This document shows positions 7,607 to 16,397 of a stretch of 64,000 bases of DNA, in pieces. The stretch's first letter is position 1. Every line of letters begins with the position of its first letter. The DNA is taken from the NCBI RefSeq assembly GCF_035627495.1, contig NZ_DASPLO010000201.1, positions 1 to 64,000 on the forward strand, in the 5' to 3' direction. Position numbers and translations under genes: made by a program. The notes beneath the pieces are model-generated. The model was given only the letters and a program-made list of their open reading frames with translations. It did no database searches and had not been told where the DNA came from. The DNA is from Methylocaldum sp035627495. GTDB lineage: Bacteria > Pseudomonadota > Gammaproteobacteria > Methylococcales > Methylococcaceae.

Positions 7607-7821
7607 CTGGTTACCTAAGTCTTAGGGAAACGCCGAGCATACCTCTCGCTGCGCGCGGCTTCGATTCGGAGCGCGACGTTTTGATAAAAACCGTGGCACT
7701 CTCTCGGTGCGCCTTAAGCCGAAAACATCTTAGCACTCCCTCTGCCGTCTTCTTTGAACCTATTGCAGGAATGCGAGAGGGGTGGTTTGGCCGTTAATTT
7801 GTGCGATCCACAGGCTTACAT

Positions 7822-9180
7822 ATGCTAATCAAAACAAAGAAAGGCTTGAATCTGCCGATCACCGGGGAGCCCGAGCAAACGATACACGACGACGGCAACG
7901 TTGTTAAATCCGTAGCGTTACTGGGTTTGGATTACGTCGGGTTGAAACCCTCCATGAACGTTTCGGAGGGGGACCGGGTCAGGCTCGGTGACGTGCTGTT
8001 TTCGGACAAACAGTATCCTAGGGTGTTGTTCACTGCACCCGGATGTGGCGTGGTCAAGGCGATCAACCGCGGCGCCAAGCGCGTGCTTCAATCCGTAGTC
8101 ATCGAGCTGGACGGTAATGACAGCGTCCAGTTTCAATCGTATGGCCAATCGGATCTCGCCGGTCTGAGTGTCGAGCAGGTAAAAGAGAACTTGCTGGCTT
8201 CCGGCTTGTGGACCTCCATCCGAACTCGTCCCTACAGCAGGGTTCCCGATCCCGATACGGCGCCCCATTCGATTTTCGTTACGGCAATCGATACCAATCC
8301 GCTGGCTGCGCAGCCCGATGTCATCATCCAGGAGCGGGCCCAGGATTTTAAGAACGGATTGACTGTCATTTCCAAACTGACCGAAGGAAAGGTTTATCTT
8401 TGCACGGCTCCGAATCATTCGTTGCCTTCCAGCGACACGAACAACATTGAAACGGCTGAGTTCGAGGGGCCACATCCTGCCGGTCTCGTGGGTACCCACA
8501 TTCATCACCTTGATCCCGTCAGTGCTACGAAGACAGTCTGGCACCTCGATTATCAGACCGTAATGGCGATCGGCAGCTTGTTTACCACCGGCCGGCTGAA
8601 CGTAGAGCGTGTCGTCTCTCTTGCAGGGCCGATGGTCAAACGCCCTCGTCTGATTCGCACCCGATTGGGCGCCAATCTGAGCGATCTGGTGCAGGGGGAG
8701 GTTGTGGCGGATAAAGAAACGCGGGTGATTTCGGGCTCCGTGCTAAACGGCCAAAAGGCCGAAGATTGGTCGGCCTATCTCGGGCGTTATCACAATCAGG
8801 TAAGCGTAATCGAGGAAGGGCGGCAAAGAGAGTTCATGGGATGGGTGGTGCCGGATCGCGCCAAGTACTCCTTCCTGAACGTACTTTTATCCAGTCTGCC
8901 CGAGGAGCGGGGGCGAAAGTTCGCCTTGACCAGCGCCAAGTACGGCAGCGCGAGAGCCATCGTGCCGGTCGGCGTTTATGAAGACGTGGTGCCCATGGAT
9001 ATTCTACCAACACAGTTGCTGCGTTCGCTTGTCGTGGGCGACACCGACACGGCGCAGGCCCTGGGGTGTCTGGAACTGGACGAAGAAGACCTGGCGCTTT
9101 GCACCTTCGTCGATCCGGGCAAGCACGACTTCGGCCCGGTACTTCGAAAGAATCTTACCCAAATTGAGAAGGAAGGCTAA
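7822..9180 (+). CDS. nqrA: Na+-translocating NADH:quinone reductase subunit A
   Basis: A 452-residue protein starting MLIKTKKGLNLPITG, the standard NqrA opening. Other family blocks are APGCGVVKAINRGAKR, NPLAAQPDVII, GPHPAGLVGTHIHHLDPV and LDEEDLALCTFVDPGKHDFGPVLR. NqrA is the peripheral cytoplasmic subunit that binds quinone in the Na+-NQR complex, which couples NADH oxidation to sodium export. The ATG at 7822 is chosen over the GTG at 7801 by similarity to the normal N-terminus. Its last base overlaps the first base of nqrB, so translation is coupled within a six-gene operon. Confidence 0.95.
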   Translation: MLIKTKKGLNLPITGEPEQTIHDDGNVVKSVALLGLDYVGLKPSMNVSEGDRVRLGDVLFSDKQYPRVLFTAPGCGVVKAINRGAKRVLQSVVIELDGNDSVQFQSYGQSDLAGLSVEQVKENLLASGLWTSIRTRPYSRVPDPDTAPHSIFVTAIDTNPLAAQPDVIIQERAQDFKNGLTVISKLTEGKVYLCTAPNHSLPSSDTNNIETAEFEGPHPAGLVGTHIHHLDPVSATKTVWHLDYQTVMAIGSLFTTGRLNVERVVSLAGPMVKRPRLIRTRLGANLSDLVQGEVVADKETRVISGSVLNGQKAEDWSAYLGRYHNQVSVIEEGRQREFMGWVVPDRAKYSFLNVLLSSLPEERGRKFALTSAKYGSARAIVPVGVYEDVVPMDILPTQLLRSLVVGDTDTAQALGCLELDEEDLALCTFVDPGKHDFGPVLRKNLTQIEKEG

Positions 9181-10385
9181 TGTCTCGTACTAGGCAATTC
9201 TTAGACAAGATACATCCGTACTTCGCGCATGGCGGTCGGCTAGAGAAGCTTTATCCGATCTATGAGATGGTCGATACCTTTCTCTATAGCCCGGCCGATG
9301 TGACGAGCGGTTCGACTCATGTCCGCGATGCGGTTGATTTGAAACGGGTCATGACCTATGTCTGGATCGCGGCCCTGCCGTGTCTGCTGATGGCCCTGTT
9401 TAACACCGGTTATCAGGCCAATTCGGCGATGCAGAGTTTGGGCATCGCGTCGGCACCCGGATGGCGCGGAGCGATCCTCGACGTTTTCGGTTACAGTCCG
9501 AACAACCCGATTTCCGTTGTGCTCCACGGAGCGTTGTATTTCTTCCCGATCTATATCGTCACGCTTGTGGCGGGGGGTATATGGGAGGTTTTGTTTTCCG
9601 TCGTTCGCAAACACGATGTCAACGAGGGATTCTTCGTATCTTCCATCCTGTTTGCGTTGACCTTGCCGCCGAATACGCCTTTGTGGCAGGTGGCGATCGG
9701 CATTTCGTTCGGCGTTGTGATCGGTAAGGAAATTTTCGGCGGCACCGGAAAGAACTTCCTGAACCCGGCGCTCACCGGGCGCGCCTTCCTGTACTTTGCC
9801 TACCCGGCTGCCATGTCGGGTGACGCGGTTTGGACCGCCGTGGACGGGTTCAGCGGCGCTACTGCTCTGGGCTTGGGAGCCTTGGGAGGTGTCGATGCGA
9901 TCAAGGCGGGCGGTATCTCCTGGTGGCAAACCTTTTTCGGTTTCGAGCAAGGATCCTTGGGCGAAACCTCGACCTTGGCCTGCATGCTGGGCGCCGCATT
10001 CCTGATTTATACGCGGATCGCCTCGTGGCGGATCATGGCCGGGGTCCTGATCGGCATGATCGCAACCTCCACCTTGTTCAACATCGTCGGCAGCGATTCC
10101 AATTCTATGTTCGCGATGCCTTGGTACTGGCACTTGACCTTGGGTGGCTTCGCCTTCGGTACGGTGTATATGGCCACCGATCCTGTCAGCGCGGCTCATA
10201 CCAATGCCGGTCGATGGGTGTTCGGCGCTCTGATCGGTTTTATGACCGTATTAATCCGGGTCGTGAACCCGGCTTTTCCGGAAGGCATCATGTTGGCCAT
10301 CCTGTTCGCCAACATCTTCTCGCCGCTGATCGACTACGCCGTAATCAAAGCGAACATCACCAGAAGGGTCAGACGTCATGCCTAA
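9180..10385 (+). CDS. nqrB: Na+-translocating NADH:quinone reductase subunit B
   Basis: A 401-residue polytopic membrane protein. The covalent FMN site is visible as FSGATALG, with T228 the threonine that forms the phosphoester bond to FMN. Other typical NqrB blocks are GKEIFGGTGKNFLNPALTGRA (split GKEIFGGTG/KNFLNPALTG) and FATDPVSAAHT-like MATDPVSAAHTNAGRW. NqrB also binds riboflavin and contributes to the sodium channel. It overlaps nqrA by 1 bp and nqrC by 8 bp. Confidence 0.95.
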   Translation: MSRTRQFLDKIHPYFAHGGRLEKLYPIYEMVDTFLYSPADVTSGSTHVRDAVDLKRVMTYVWIAALPCLLMALFNTGYQANSAMQSLGIASAPGWRGAILDVFGYSPNNPISVVLHGALYFFPIYIVTLVAGGIWEVLFSVVRKHDVNEGFFVSSILFALTLPPNTPLWQVAIGISFGVVIGKEIFGGTGKNFLNPALTGRAFLYFAYPAAMSGDAVWTAVDGFSGATALGLGALGGVDAIKAGGISWWQTFFGFEQGSLGETSTLACMLGAAFLIYTRIASWRIMAGVLIGMIATSTLFNIVGSDSNSMFAMPWYWHLTLGGFAFGTVYMATDPVSAAHTNAGRWVFGALIGFMTVLIRVVNPAFPEGIMLAILFANIFSPLIDYAVIKANITRRVRRHA

Positions 10386-11304
10386 TTCAGCAAATCCCAA
10401 TGCAGCGGGGACGCAGCTGTCCGACAAGATCGCCGGTTTTCTAGAAAAGGCGAACCACTACGCGCAAAAAATTCTGGTATTGCCCAACGACAGTTTCCAA
10501 AAAACCCTTGCCGTCGCTTTCGCTTTATGTCTGGTCGGCGCGGTTCTGGTATCCGGTTCGGCCGTTGCGCTCAAGCCCTTGCAGGAATCCAATAAGTCCA
10601 AGGACGAGAAGGTCAACATCCTGGATGTGGCGGGCCTGTTGGAGGAAGGGACCAATGTAGACGAGGCTTTCAAGAATATTGAGCCGAAGGTCGTCGATCT
10701 GGCAACCGGCGATTATGTCGATTCGATCGATCCGAAAACCTTCGACCAGCGCAAGGCAGCCAAGGATCCGGCCATGAGCGATGCCATCCCGCCGGAGAAG
10801 GACACTGCCAATATCAAACGGAAGGCGAAGTACGCCAAGGTTTACCTAGTCAAAGAGGGTGGTCAATTAAAGTCGGTTATCTTGCCGGTCAACGGTTACG
10901 GGCTCTGGTCGACCATGTACGGTTTTATGGCCTTGGAAGCTGACGCTCAAACGGTCATTGGCCTGAACCTTTACGATCAAGCCGAAACTCCCGGTCTGGG
11001 CGGCGAAGTGGTGAATCCGAAATGGAAAGCGCTTTGGAAGGGCAAGAAAGTCTATAACTTCACCGGTAAAGAGCTGCACGAGAGCACTTTGACCGAGAAA
11101 GGACAGCAGATCGAGATCGGCGAGGTCGCGCTGGGTCTCGTAAAAGGCGCTGTCGACCCGTCCAAACCGGGTTCGGAATACCAAGTGGATGCTCTAGCGG
11201 GCGCTACGCTCACCAGCCGCGGTGTAAGCAATCTGGTGAGCTATTGGATGAGCAAGGAAGGCTTCGGGCTTTATCTGGCAAAGGTTAGATCTCAGAGGGG
11301 CTAA
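10378..11304 (+). CDS. nqrC: Na+-translocating NADH:quinone reductase subunit C
   Basis: A 308-residue protein with one N-terminal membrane helix (about 44-66) and a periplasmic FMN-binding domain. The flavinylation motif reads DALAGATLTS, T277 being the expected FMN acceptor; an Ala replaces the more common Ser in SGAT. GYGLWSTMYGF and QAETPGLGGE are further hallmarks. Residues 70-150, between the helix and the FMN domain, are rich in charged residues. Flavinylation needs the ApbE transferase, which is not encoded in this window. Confidence 0.94.
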   Translation: MPNSANPNAAGTQLSDKIAGFLEKANHYAQKILVLPNDSFQKTLAVAFALCLVGAVLVSGSAVALKPLQESNKSKDEKVNILDVAGLLEEGTNVDEAFKNIEPKVVDLATGDYVDSIDPKTFDQRKAAKDPAMSDAIPPEKDTANIKRKAKYAKVYLVKEGGQLKSVILPVNGYGLWSTMYGFMALEADAQTVIGLNLYDQAETPGLGGEVVNPKWKALWKGKKVYNFTGKELHESTLTEKGQQIEIGEVALGLVKGAVDPSKPGSEYQVDALAGATLTSRGVSNLVSYWMSKEGFGLYLAKVRSQRG

Positions 11305-11308
11305 ACCT

Positions 11309-11974
11309 ATGAACCTGAATGCAGAACATAAGAAGGTTCTTGTTGAACCATTGGTCGATAATAACCCGATCACCTTGCAGGTATTGGGTATTTGTTCGGC
11401 GCTGGCCGTGACTTCACAGCTGTCGACGGCGCTGATCATGAGCTTGGCATTGACCTCGGTCACCGCCTGCTCGAGCGCCGGTATCGCGTTCATCCGCAAT
11501 CACGTTCCGAGCAGCATTCGTATCATCGCCCAAATGGTGATCATCGCCTCGCTGGTCATCGTGGTGGATCAAATTCTCAAGGCGTTCGCCTACGAGATCA
11601 GCAAACAGCTGTCGGTATTCGTGGGTTTGATCATCACCAACTGCATCGTCATGGGACGCGCGGAAGCCTACGCGATGAAGAACCCGCCCTGGGAAAGCTT
11701 CCTGGACGGCATAGGCAACGGTCTGGGCTACAGCTTGATTTTGGTTTCCGTCGCCATCGTCCGCGAGTTGTTCGGGTCCGGTAAATTGCTCGGTATCGAC
11801 GTGTTGCCGCTTCTAAAGGACGGCGGCTGGTACGTGCCGAACGGCTTGCTGCTGCTGCCGCCGAGCGCCTTCTTCCTCATCGGGTTACTGATCTGGGCGG
11901 TGCGCACCTGGAAGCCGCAACAGGTTGAAAAGGCCGATTTCGCGATCATGCCGGCTCATGGGGAGGCACACTAA
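11309..11974 (+). CDS. nqrD: Na+-translocating NADH:quinone reductase subunit D
   Basis: A 221-residue protein with six predicted helices, starting a few bases after nqrC. Typical NqrD/RnfE features are NPITLQVLGICSALAVT, the half-helix cysteine region SVTACSSAG and VGLIITNCIVMGRAEAYAMKNPP. NqrD and NqrE form a pseudo-symmetric membrane pair whose cysteines hold an intramembrane 2Fe-2S centre (C near TACSS and C in TNCIVMGRAEA). The stop overlaps the nqrE start (TAATG). Confidence 0.94.
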   Translation: MNLNAEHKKVLVEPLVDNNPITLQVLGICSALAVTSQLSTALIMSLALTSVTACSSAGIAFIRNHVPSSIRIIAQMVIIASLVIVVDQILKAFAYEISKQLSVFVGLIITNCIVMGRAEAYAMKNPPWESFLDGIGNGLGYSLILVSVAIVRELFGSGKLLGIDVLPLLKDGGWYVPNGLLLLPPSAFFLIGLLIWAVRTWKPQQVEKADFAIMPAHGEAH

Positions 11975-12582
11975 TGGAAGCCTACATCAACCTGTTCATC
12001 AAGTCGGTTTTCATCGAGAACATGGCGCTGTCCTTCTTCTTGGGGATGTGCACGTTCATCGCCGTGTCGAAGAAGATCGAAACCGCCGTGGGCCTCGGCA
12101 TTGCCGTTGTGATCGTGCAGACCCTGACGGTCCCGGCAAACAATCTCATCTATTCCTATCTGTTGAAGGAAGGGGCGCTTTCGTGGGCCGGGTTGGAGAA
12201 TGTCGATCTGAGCTTCATCGCGCTGATGGCTTGCATCGGCGTTATCGCGGCGATCGTGCAGATTCTCGAAATGGTGCTGGACCGGTTCTTTCCGGCCCTG
12301 TACAACGCGCTGGGCATCTTTCTGCCGCTCATCACCGTAAACTGCGCCATCCTGGCCGGAAGCCTGTTCATGATCGAGCGTGATTACAACTTCAACGAGA
12401 GCGTGGTCTATGGCGTCGGCAGCGGCTTCGGCTGGGCTCTCGCGATTACCGCCATGGCCGGTGTCCGCGAAAAGCTGAAGTACAGCGACGTGCCTCCCGG
12501 ACTGCGCGGTTTGGGCATCACGTTCATCACGGCGGGCCTGATGGCGCTCGGCTTCATGGCGTTTTCAGGCATTCAACTGTAA
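11974..12582 (+). CDS. nqrE: Na+-translocating NADH:quinone reductase subunit E
   Basis: A 202-residue, six-helix protein starting MEAYINLFIKSVFIENMALSF, the common NqrE/RnfA opening. The paired iron-ligand cysteines lie in FFLGMCTFIAVSKK and ITVNCAILAGSLF. It forms the second half of the NqrD-NqrE membrane module that takes electrons from NqrF and passes them to NqrC. The gene begins on the last base of nqrD, and nqrF follows after 18 bp. Confidence 0.94.
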   Translation: MEAYINLFIKSVFIENMALSFFLGMCTFIAVSKKIETAVGLGIAVVIVQTLTVPANNLIYSYLLKEGALSWAGLENVDLSFIALMACIGVIAAIVQILEMVLDRFFPALYNALGIFLPLITVNCAILAGSLFMIERDYNFNESVVYGVGSGFGWALAITAMAGVREKLKYSDVPPGLRGLGITFITAGLMALGFMAFSGIQL

Positions 12583-12600
12583 GGGGCAGGGTACAAGGCA

Positions 12601-13821
12601 ATGTTGGAAATCATCCTAGGTGTATTGTTTTTCACCCTGATCGTAATTGCCCTGGTCTTCGTGATCCTCGGCGCCAAGTCGAAGCTTGTCGCATCCGGTA
12701 ACGTTGGGATTCTGATCAACGACGAGAAAGAAATTCACGTCCCGATCGGCTCGAAACTGCTGACCGCGCTCGCGGACAACAACCTGTTCGTGTCGTCGGC
12801 CTGCGGCGGCGGCGGAACCTGCGCCCAGTGCCGGGTAAAAGTGCATGAAGGCGGCGGCGACATTCTGCCGACCGAGCTTTCTCACATTACTAAGCGCGAA
12901 GCGGCGGACGGCGACCGTCTGGCCTGCCAGGTCACCGTCAAGCAGGACATGAAAATTCATGTGCATGACGAAGTCTTCGGCGTAAAGAAGTGGGAGACAA
13001 CGGTTCGTTCGAACCACAATGTCGCTACCTTCATCAAGGAACTGGTTCTGGAGCTCCCGAAAGGCGAGCATGTGAATTTCCGCGCTGGCGGTTATATCCA
13101 GATCGAGTGTCCGGCCTATCATGCGAAGTTCGCGGAGTTCGACGTCGAAGAACGGTTCCGCGACGATTGGGACAAGTACAACATCTGGCAGTACGAATCG
13201 GTGGTCAAAGAGCCGGCCATCCGTGCCTACTCCATGGCGAACTATCCGGAAGAGAGCGATATCATCATGCTCAACGTCCGTATCGCTACGCCGCCGCCCG
13301 GAGCCAAGGATATTCCGCCGGGCGTCATGTCGTCCTATATCTTCAACTTGAAGCCCGGCGATAAGGTGACGATTTCCGGACCGTTCGGGGAGTTCTTCGC
13401 CCGCGAAACCGACAACGAGATGGTCTTCATCGGCGGTGGCGCCGGCATGGCACCCATGCGCTCGCACATCTTCGATCAGCTTCGCCGGTTGAAGAGCAAG
13501 CGCAAGATGACCTTCTGGTATGGCGCCCGCAGCCTTCGGGAAATGTTCTACGTGGACGATTTCAACAAGCTGCAGGAGGAAAATCCGAACTTCAAGTGGT
13601 TCATCGGTCTTTCCGAGCCGAAACCGGAGGACAATTGGTCCGGCTACGTCGGATTCATCCACAATGTGTTGTATGAGAACTATCTGAAGAATCATCCGGC
13701 GCCGGAGGATTGCGAGTACTACCTCTGCGGTCCGCCCATGATGAACACTGCCGTTATCAAAATGCTGGAAGATATCGGTGTGGAAAGGGAGAACATCATG
13801 CTGGACGATTTCGGCGGCTAA
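12601..13821 (+). CDS. nqrF: Na+-translocating NADH:quinone reductase subunit F
   Basis: A 406-residue protein with an N-terminal membrane anchor (residues 2-24), a plant-type 2Fe-2S ferredoxin domain (C68, C74, C77 in ACGGGGTCAQCR, plus C109 in LACQVTVKQ), an FAD domain (RAYSMANYPEE, FGEFFARE) and an NADH domain (IGGGAGMAPMRSHIFDQL and YLCGPPMMN). This is the entry point where NADH is oxidised. The gene closes the operon and is followed by an intrinsic terminator. Confidence 0.95.
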   Translation: MLEIILGVLFFTLIVIALVFVILGAKSKLVASGNVGILINDEKEIHVPIGSKLLTALADNNLFVSSACGGGGTCAQCRVKVHEGGGDILPTELSHITKREAADGDRLACQVTVKQDMKIHVHDEVFGVKKWETTVRSNHNVATFIKELVLELPKGEHVNFRAGGYIQIECPAYHAKFAEFDVEERFRDDWDKYNIWQYESVVKEPAIRAYSMANYPEESDIIMLNVRIATPPPGAKDIPPGVMSSYIFNLKPGDKVTISGPFGEFFARETDNEMVFIGGGAGMAPMRSHIFDQLRRLKSKRKMTFWYGARSLREMFYVDDFNKLQEENPNFKWFIGLSEPKPEDNWSGYVGFIHNVLYENYLKNHPAPEDCEYYLCGPPMMNTAVIKMLEDIGVERENIMLDDFGG

Positions 13822-13844
13822 TTAGCCCAATTCGTTCGGTCAAG

Positions 13845-13885
13845 AAAGCGGGAGGGGTCTATGCGCCTCCCGCTTTTCTTTTTTC
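13845..13885 (+). terminator. Rho-independent terminator after nqrF
   Basis: AAGCGGGAGG pairs with CCTCCCGCTT around a short loop and is followed by TTCTTTTTT. It separates nqrABCDEF from nqrM. Confidence 0.8.
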
Positions 13886-14002
13886 GAAAACGTAGTAGAG
13901 TCGGCAGCAATTTGTGGGGCACATTCTTTTCGGACGCCACGTAGCCGGTGATCGGAGTGGCTTACCTTAAAGTCGTCAATGTCGAGTTAGTCGAGGCGAA
14001 TC

Positions 14003-14185
14003 ATGACACTGTTTCTGATTACTTTTGCGGTGATAGCGGCCGTCATTTTTTTCATGGCGATAGGCGTCATGTTCGGGCGAGGGGCCATTAAGGGCACCTG
14101 CGGCGGCGTGAACAACGGCGAATGCGTTTGCGTGCAAAAATGCGAGAAAAGGCGAAAGCAGGAAGCTATGGCCGAAAACCATTAA
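14003..14185 (+). CDS. nqrM: NqrM, Na+-NQR iron-sulfur maturation factor
   Basis: A 60-residue protein with one N-terminal helix (LFLITFAVIAAVIFFMAIGVMF) and four cysteines C33, C41, C43 and C47 in the pattern GTCGGVNNGECVCVQKC. This matches NqrM (formerly DUF539), needed to deliver iron to the NqrD-NqrE cluster in Vibrio and Klebsiella. It lies 180 bp after nqrF, beyond the terminator, so it has its own promoter or depends on read-through. In many genomes apbE lies in this interval; here it is absent. Confidence 0.9.
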   Translation: MTLFLITFAVIAAVIFFMAIGVMFGRGAIKGTCGGVNNGECVCVQKCEKRRKQEAMAENH

Positions 14186-14356
14186 GGGAGCGGCGATTCG
14201 AAAAAGAATTCGGCTTTATTCCTCAATTCGCGGCCAATTGGCGATAACTCATTGATCTAAGCTCTTTCCGCAATTAGCCATGCACCGGATGATGACCAGT
14301 ACTTTAGAGATTTACGTTCCTCCGATTAATACGTAAACCTCTGGTACCCCCGGTAC

Positions 14357-15799
14357 ATGTCCTCCTGTTCGTCCTTATATTGGTACGATTACGAAACCTT
14401 CGGGACCGATCCCAAGCGCGATCGCCCCGCTCAATTCGGCGGAATTCGAACCGATTTGGAACTTAATCCGATCGGCGAACCCGTTACGCTGTTCTGCAAG
14501 CCCGCGCGCGATGTTTTGCCGGTACCCGAAGCATGCCTGATTACGGGCATAACGCCACAAATGGCCGCGGAGCGGGGTGTCATGGAAGCGGATTTCATAC
14601 GTACGATTCACGATGAGTTCTCGGTGCCGGGGACATGCGTAGCCGGCTATAACAATATTCGATTCGACGACGAAGTCACCAGAAACTGTCTTTACCGCAA
14701 CTTGTTCGATCCGTACGAACGGGAATGGCGCAACGGCAATTCCCGATGGGACATCATCGACATGTTGCGACTGACTCGGGCGCTCCGGCCCGAGGGAATC
14801 GAATGGCCCACCGATGATTCCGGCAGGCCGAGTCTGCGATTGGACGCGCTGACCGTCGCCAACGGAATACAGCACCAGAATGCCCACGACGCTTTGGCCG
14901 ATGTCCGGGCGACCATTGCCGTAGCGAGTTTGGTCCGAGAGCGGCAGCCCAAACTCTTTAACTTCGTCTTTAATAATCGCGGTAAGAAAGAGGCTGCCGA
15001 GTTGCTGCGGTTCGGCGCGATGCAACCGGTTCTGCACGTTTCTGAAAAATACGCCTCAGAGCGGCACTGCATCGCCGTTGTGGTCGCGCTTGCCAAGCAT
15101 CCGCGAAATCCGAACGGGATCGTCGTTTATGACCTTTCAGTCGATCCTACGCCTCTCATCACCTTGAGTGCGGAAGAACTTCAAGAACGCCTTTTCACCC
15201 CGGTTTCCAAACTTCCGCCCGGAGTCGAGCGCGTTCCGTTGAAAACGGTTCATTTAAATAAATGCCCTGTCATTGCTCCATTATCGGCCTTGCGTCCGGA
15301 GGATGCCGAACGGTTGCACATCGACCTTTCCCGCTGTAATCGAAACCTTGATTTACTCAAGCGGGAATGGACGTTGGCGAAGAAGACTCAGGAGGTTATG
15401 GAATTCAATGGAATGGAGACGGGCACGAATGATCCCGATCTTATGCTTTATGACGGCGGATTCATCGGAGATGCCGATCGCGCGATCCTGAAATGGATCC
15501 GCGGTATGAATCCCGATGAATTAAGTCGCGCGCGGCCGGCATTCGAGGATGCGCGCCTGCCGGAACTGGTTTTCCGCTACCGCGCTCGAAACTTTCCCGA
15601 GACTTTGACGGCGGAAGAAGCAGCCCGCTGGGAAGCCTATCGCATTCGACGGCTGACGGTTCCGGGGTGTGGCGGAAGCGTCGTTCTGAGCGAATATCAA
15701 TCGAAAATCGATGCACTGGAAGCGTCTCCAGAACTGTCTGCCCGGCACCGGGAAATCCTCGCGAGCTTGCGAAGTTACGCTCGGGAAATTATCTCCTAA
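14357..15799 (+). CDS. sbcB: Exodeoxyribonuclease I
   Basis: A 480-residue protein with the DnaQ-type exonuclease sites YWYDYETFGTDPKRD (D11, E13), NNIRFDDEVTRN and HNAHDALADVRATI, followed by SH3-like and helical domains (WIRGMNPDELSRARPAFED, LVFRYRARNFPETL) typical of SbcB. It degrades single-stranded DNA 3' to 5' and acts in mismatch repair and recombination. Length matches the family (about 475). No clear ribosome site precedes the ATG; GGTACCCCCGGTAC-like dyad DNA lies just upstream. It is followed by the mxaD-like gene after about 60 bp. Confidence 0.93.
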   Translation: MSSCSSLYWYDYETFGTDPKRDRPAQFGGIRTDLELNPIGEPVTLFCKPARDVLPVPEACLITGITPQMAAERGVMEADFIRTIHDEFSVPGTCVAGYNNIRFDDEVTRNCLYRNLFDPYEREWRNGNSRWDIIDMLRLTRALRPEGIEWPTDDSGRPSLRLDALTVANGIQHQNAHDALADVRATIAVASLVRERQPKLFNFVFNNRGKKEAAELLRFGAMQPVLHVSEKYASERHCIAVVVALAKHPRNPNGIVVYDLSVDPTPLITLSAEELQERLFTPVSKLPPGVERVPLKTVHLNKCPVIAPLSALRPEDAERLHIDLSRCNRNLDLLKREWTLAKKTQEVMEFNGMETGTNDPDLMLYDGGFIGDADRAILKWIRGMNPDELSRARPAFEDARLPELVFRYRARNFPETLTAEEAARWEAYRIRRLTVPGCGGSVVLSEYQSKIDALEASPELSARHREILASLRSYAREIIS

Positions 15800-15858
15800 C
15801 CCATAAGCAATTTGCCTTATACTTTTTGCCTTGTATTCGTTTGTTTCCGGAGAAAATA

Positions 15859-16392
15859 ATGAAAAAACTCTTGTCATTTGTTGCCGTCCTGTCGTTGCTT
15901 TGGGCAGGGTTTGCGAATGCCCACGGTCCAAGCCGCCAGAAGGTTACCGAAACCGTCGAAATCAACGCCGCACCCGACGCGGTTTGGGCGTTTGTCGGTG
16001 ACTGGGCGAACCCACAAAAATGGCTGCCGATGGTGGAAAGCACCACGGCTCAAGGCGGCAATGAGAAAGGCGCGACGCGGGAACTCAAGCTGAAAAGCGG
16101 CGGCGTGATCAAGGAAGAACTCAAGAACTATGATGCCGCCAAGATGAACGTCCAATACAAGATTACCGAAGTCGATCCCAAAGATCTGCCGGTAGCCAAT
16201 TATTCGTCCACGATCAAAGTTGAACCGAATCCCGCCGGCGGCTCCAAGGTGGAGTGGAACGGCGCCTTTTATCGCAGCTTCATGAACAATAATCCCCCGC
16301 CCGAGGAGAGTGATGAGGCTGCCGTCAATGCGGTGACGACCCTTTACAAGGAAGGGTTGGCGAACCTAAAAGCCATGGCTGAGAAAAAATAA
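15859..16392 (+). CDS. MxaD-like periplasmic SRPBCC protein
   Basis: A 177-residue secreted protein with signal peptide MKKLLSFVAVLSLLWAGFANA (cut near residue 21) and a START/SRPBCC fold: TETVEINAAPDAVWAFVGDW, then WLPMVESTTAQGG and RELKLKSGGVIKEEL. This is the domain of MxaD, a periplasmic accessory to methanol dehydrogenase that influences electron transfer to cytochrome cL. Start set by GGAG before the ATG at 15859. No methanol dehydrogenase or mxa gene is nearby; instead a beta-propeller gene follows within 6 bp, presumably in one operon. The MxaD role is inferred from family likeness and the methanotroph setting. Confidence 0.75.
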   Translation: MKKLLSFVAVLSLLWAGFANAHGPSRQKVTETVEINAAPDAVWAFVGDWANPQKWLPMVESTTAQGGNEKGATRELKLKSGGVIKEELKNYDAAKMNVQYKITEVDPKDLPVANYSSTIKVEPNPAGGSKVEWNGAFYRSFMNNNPPPEESDEAAVNAVTTLYKEGLANLKAMAEKK

Positions 16393-16397
16393 GTAAC

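Larger units (their letters stand above)
7204..7821. other. Non-coding interval between rnpB and nqrA
   Basis: About 620 bp without a supportable gene. It holds an orphan plus-strand terminator (7458-7490), possibly ending a small RNA, and a palindrome (7581-7606). The open frame at 7591-7797 has no ribosome site, no recognisable family and a low-complexity composition, so it is not called. The nqr promoter must lie here. Confidence 0.6.

Noticed and set aside
7591..7797. 68-residue open frame upstream of nqrA
   Set aside because: No ribosome site, no recognisable motif, begins inside a palindrome; more likely leader/promoter DNA.
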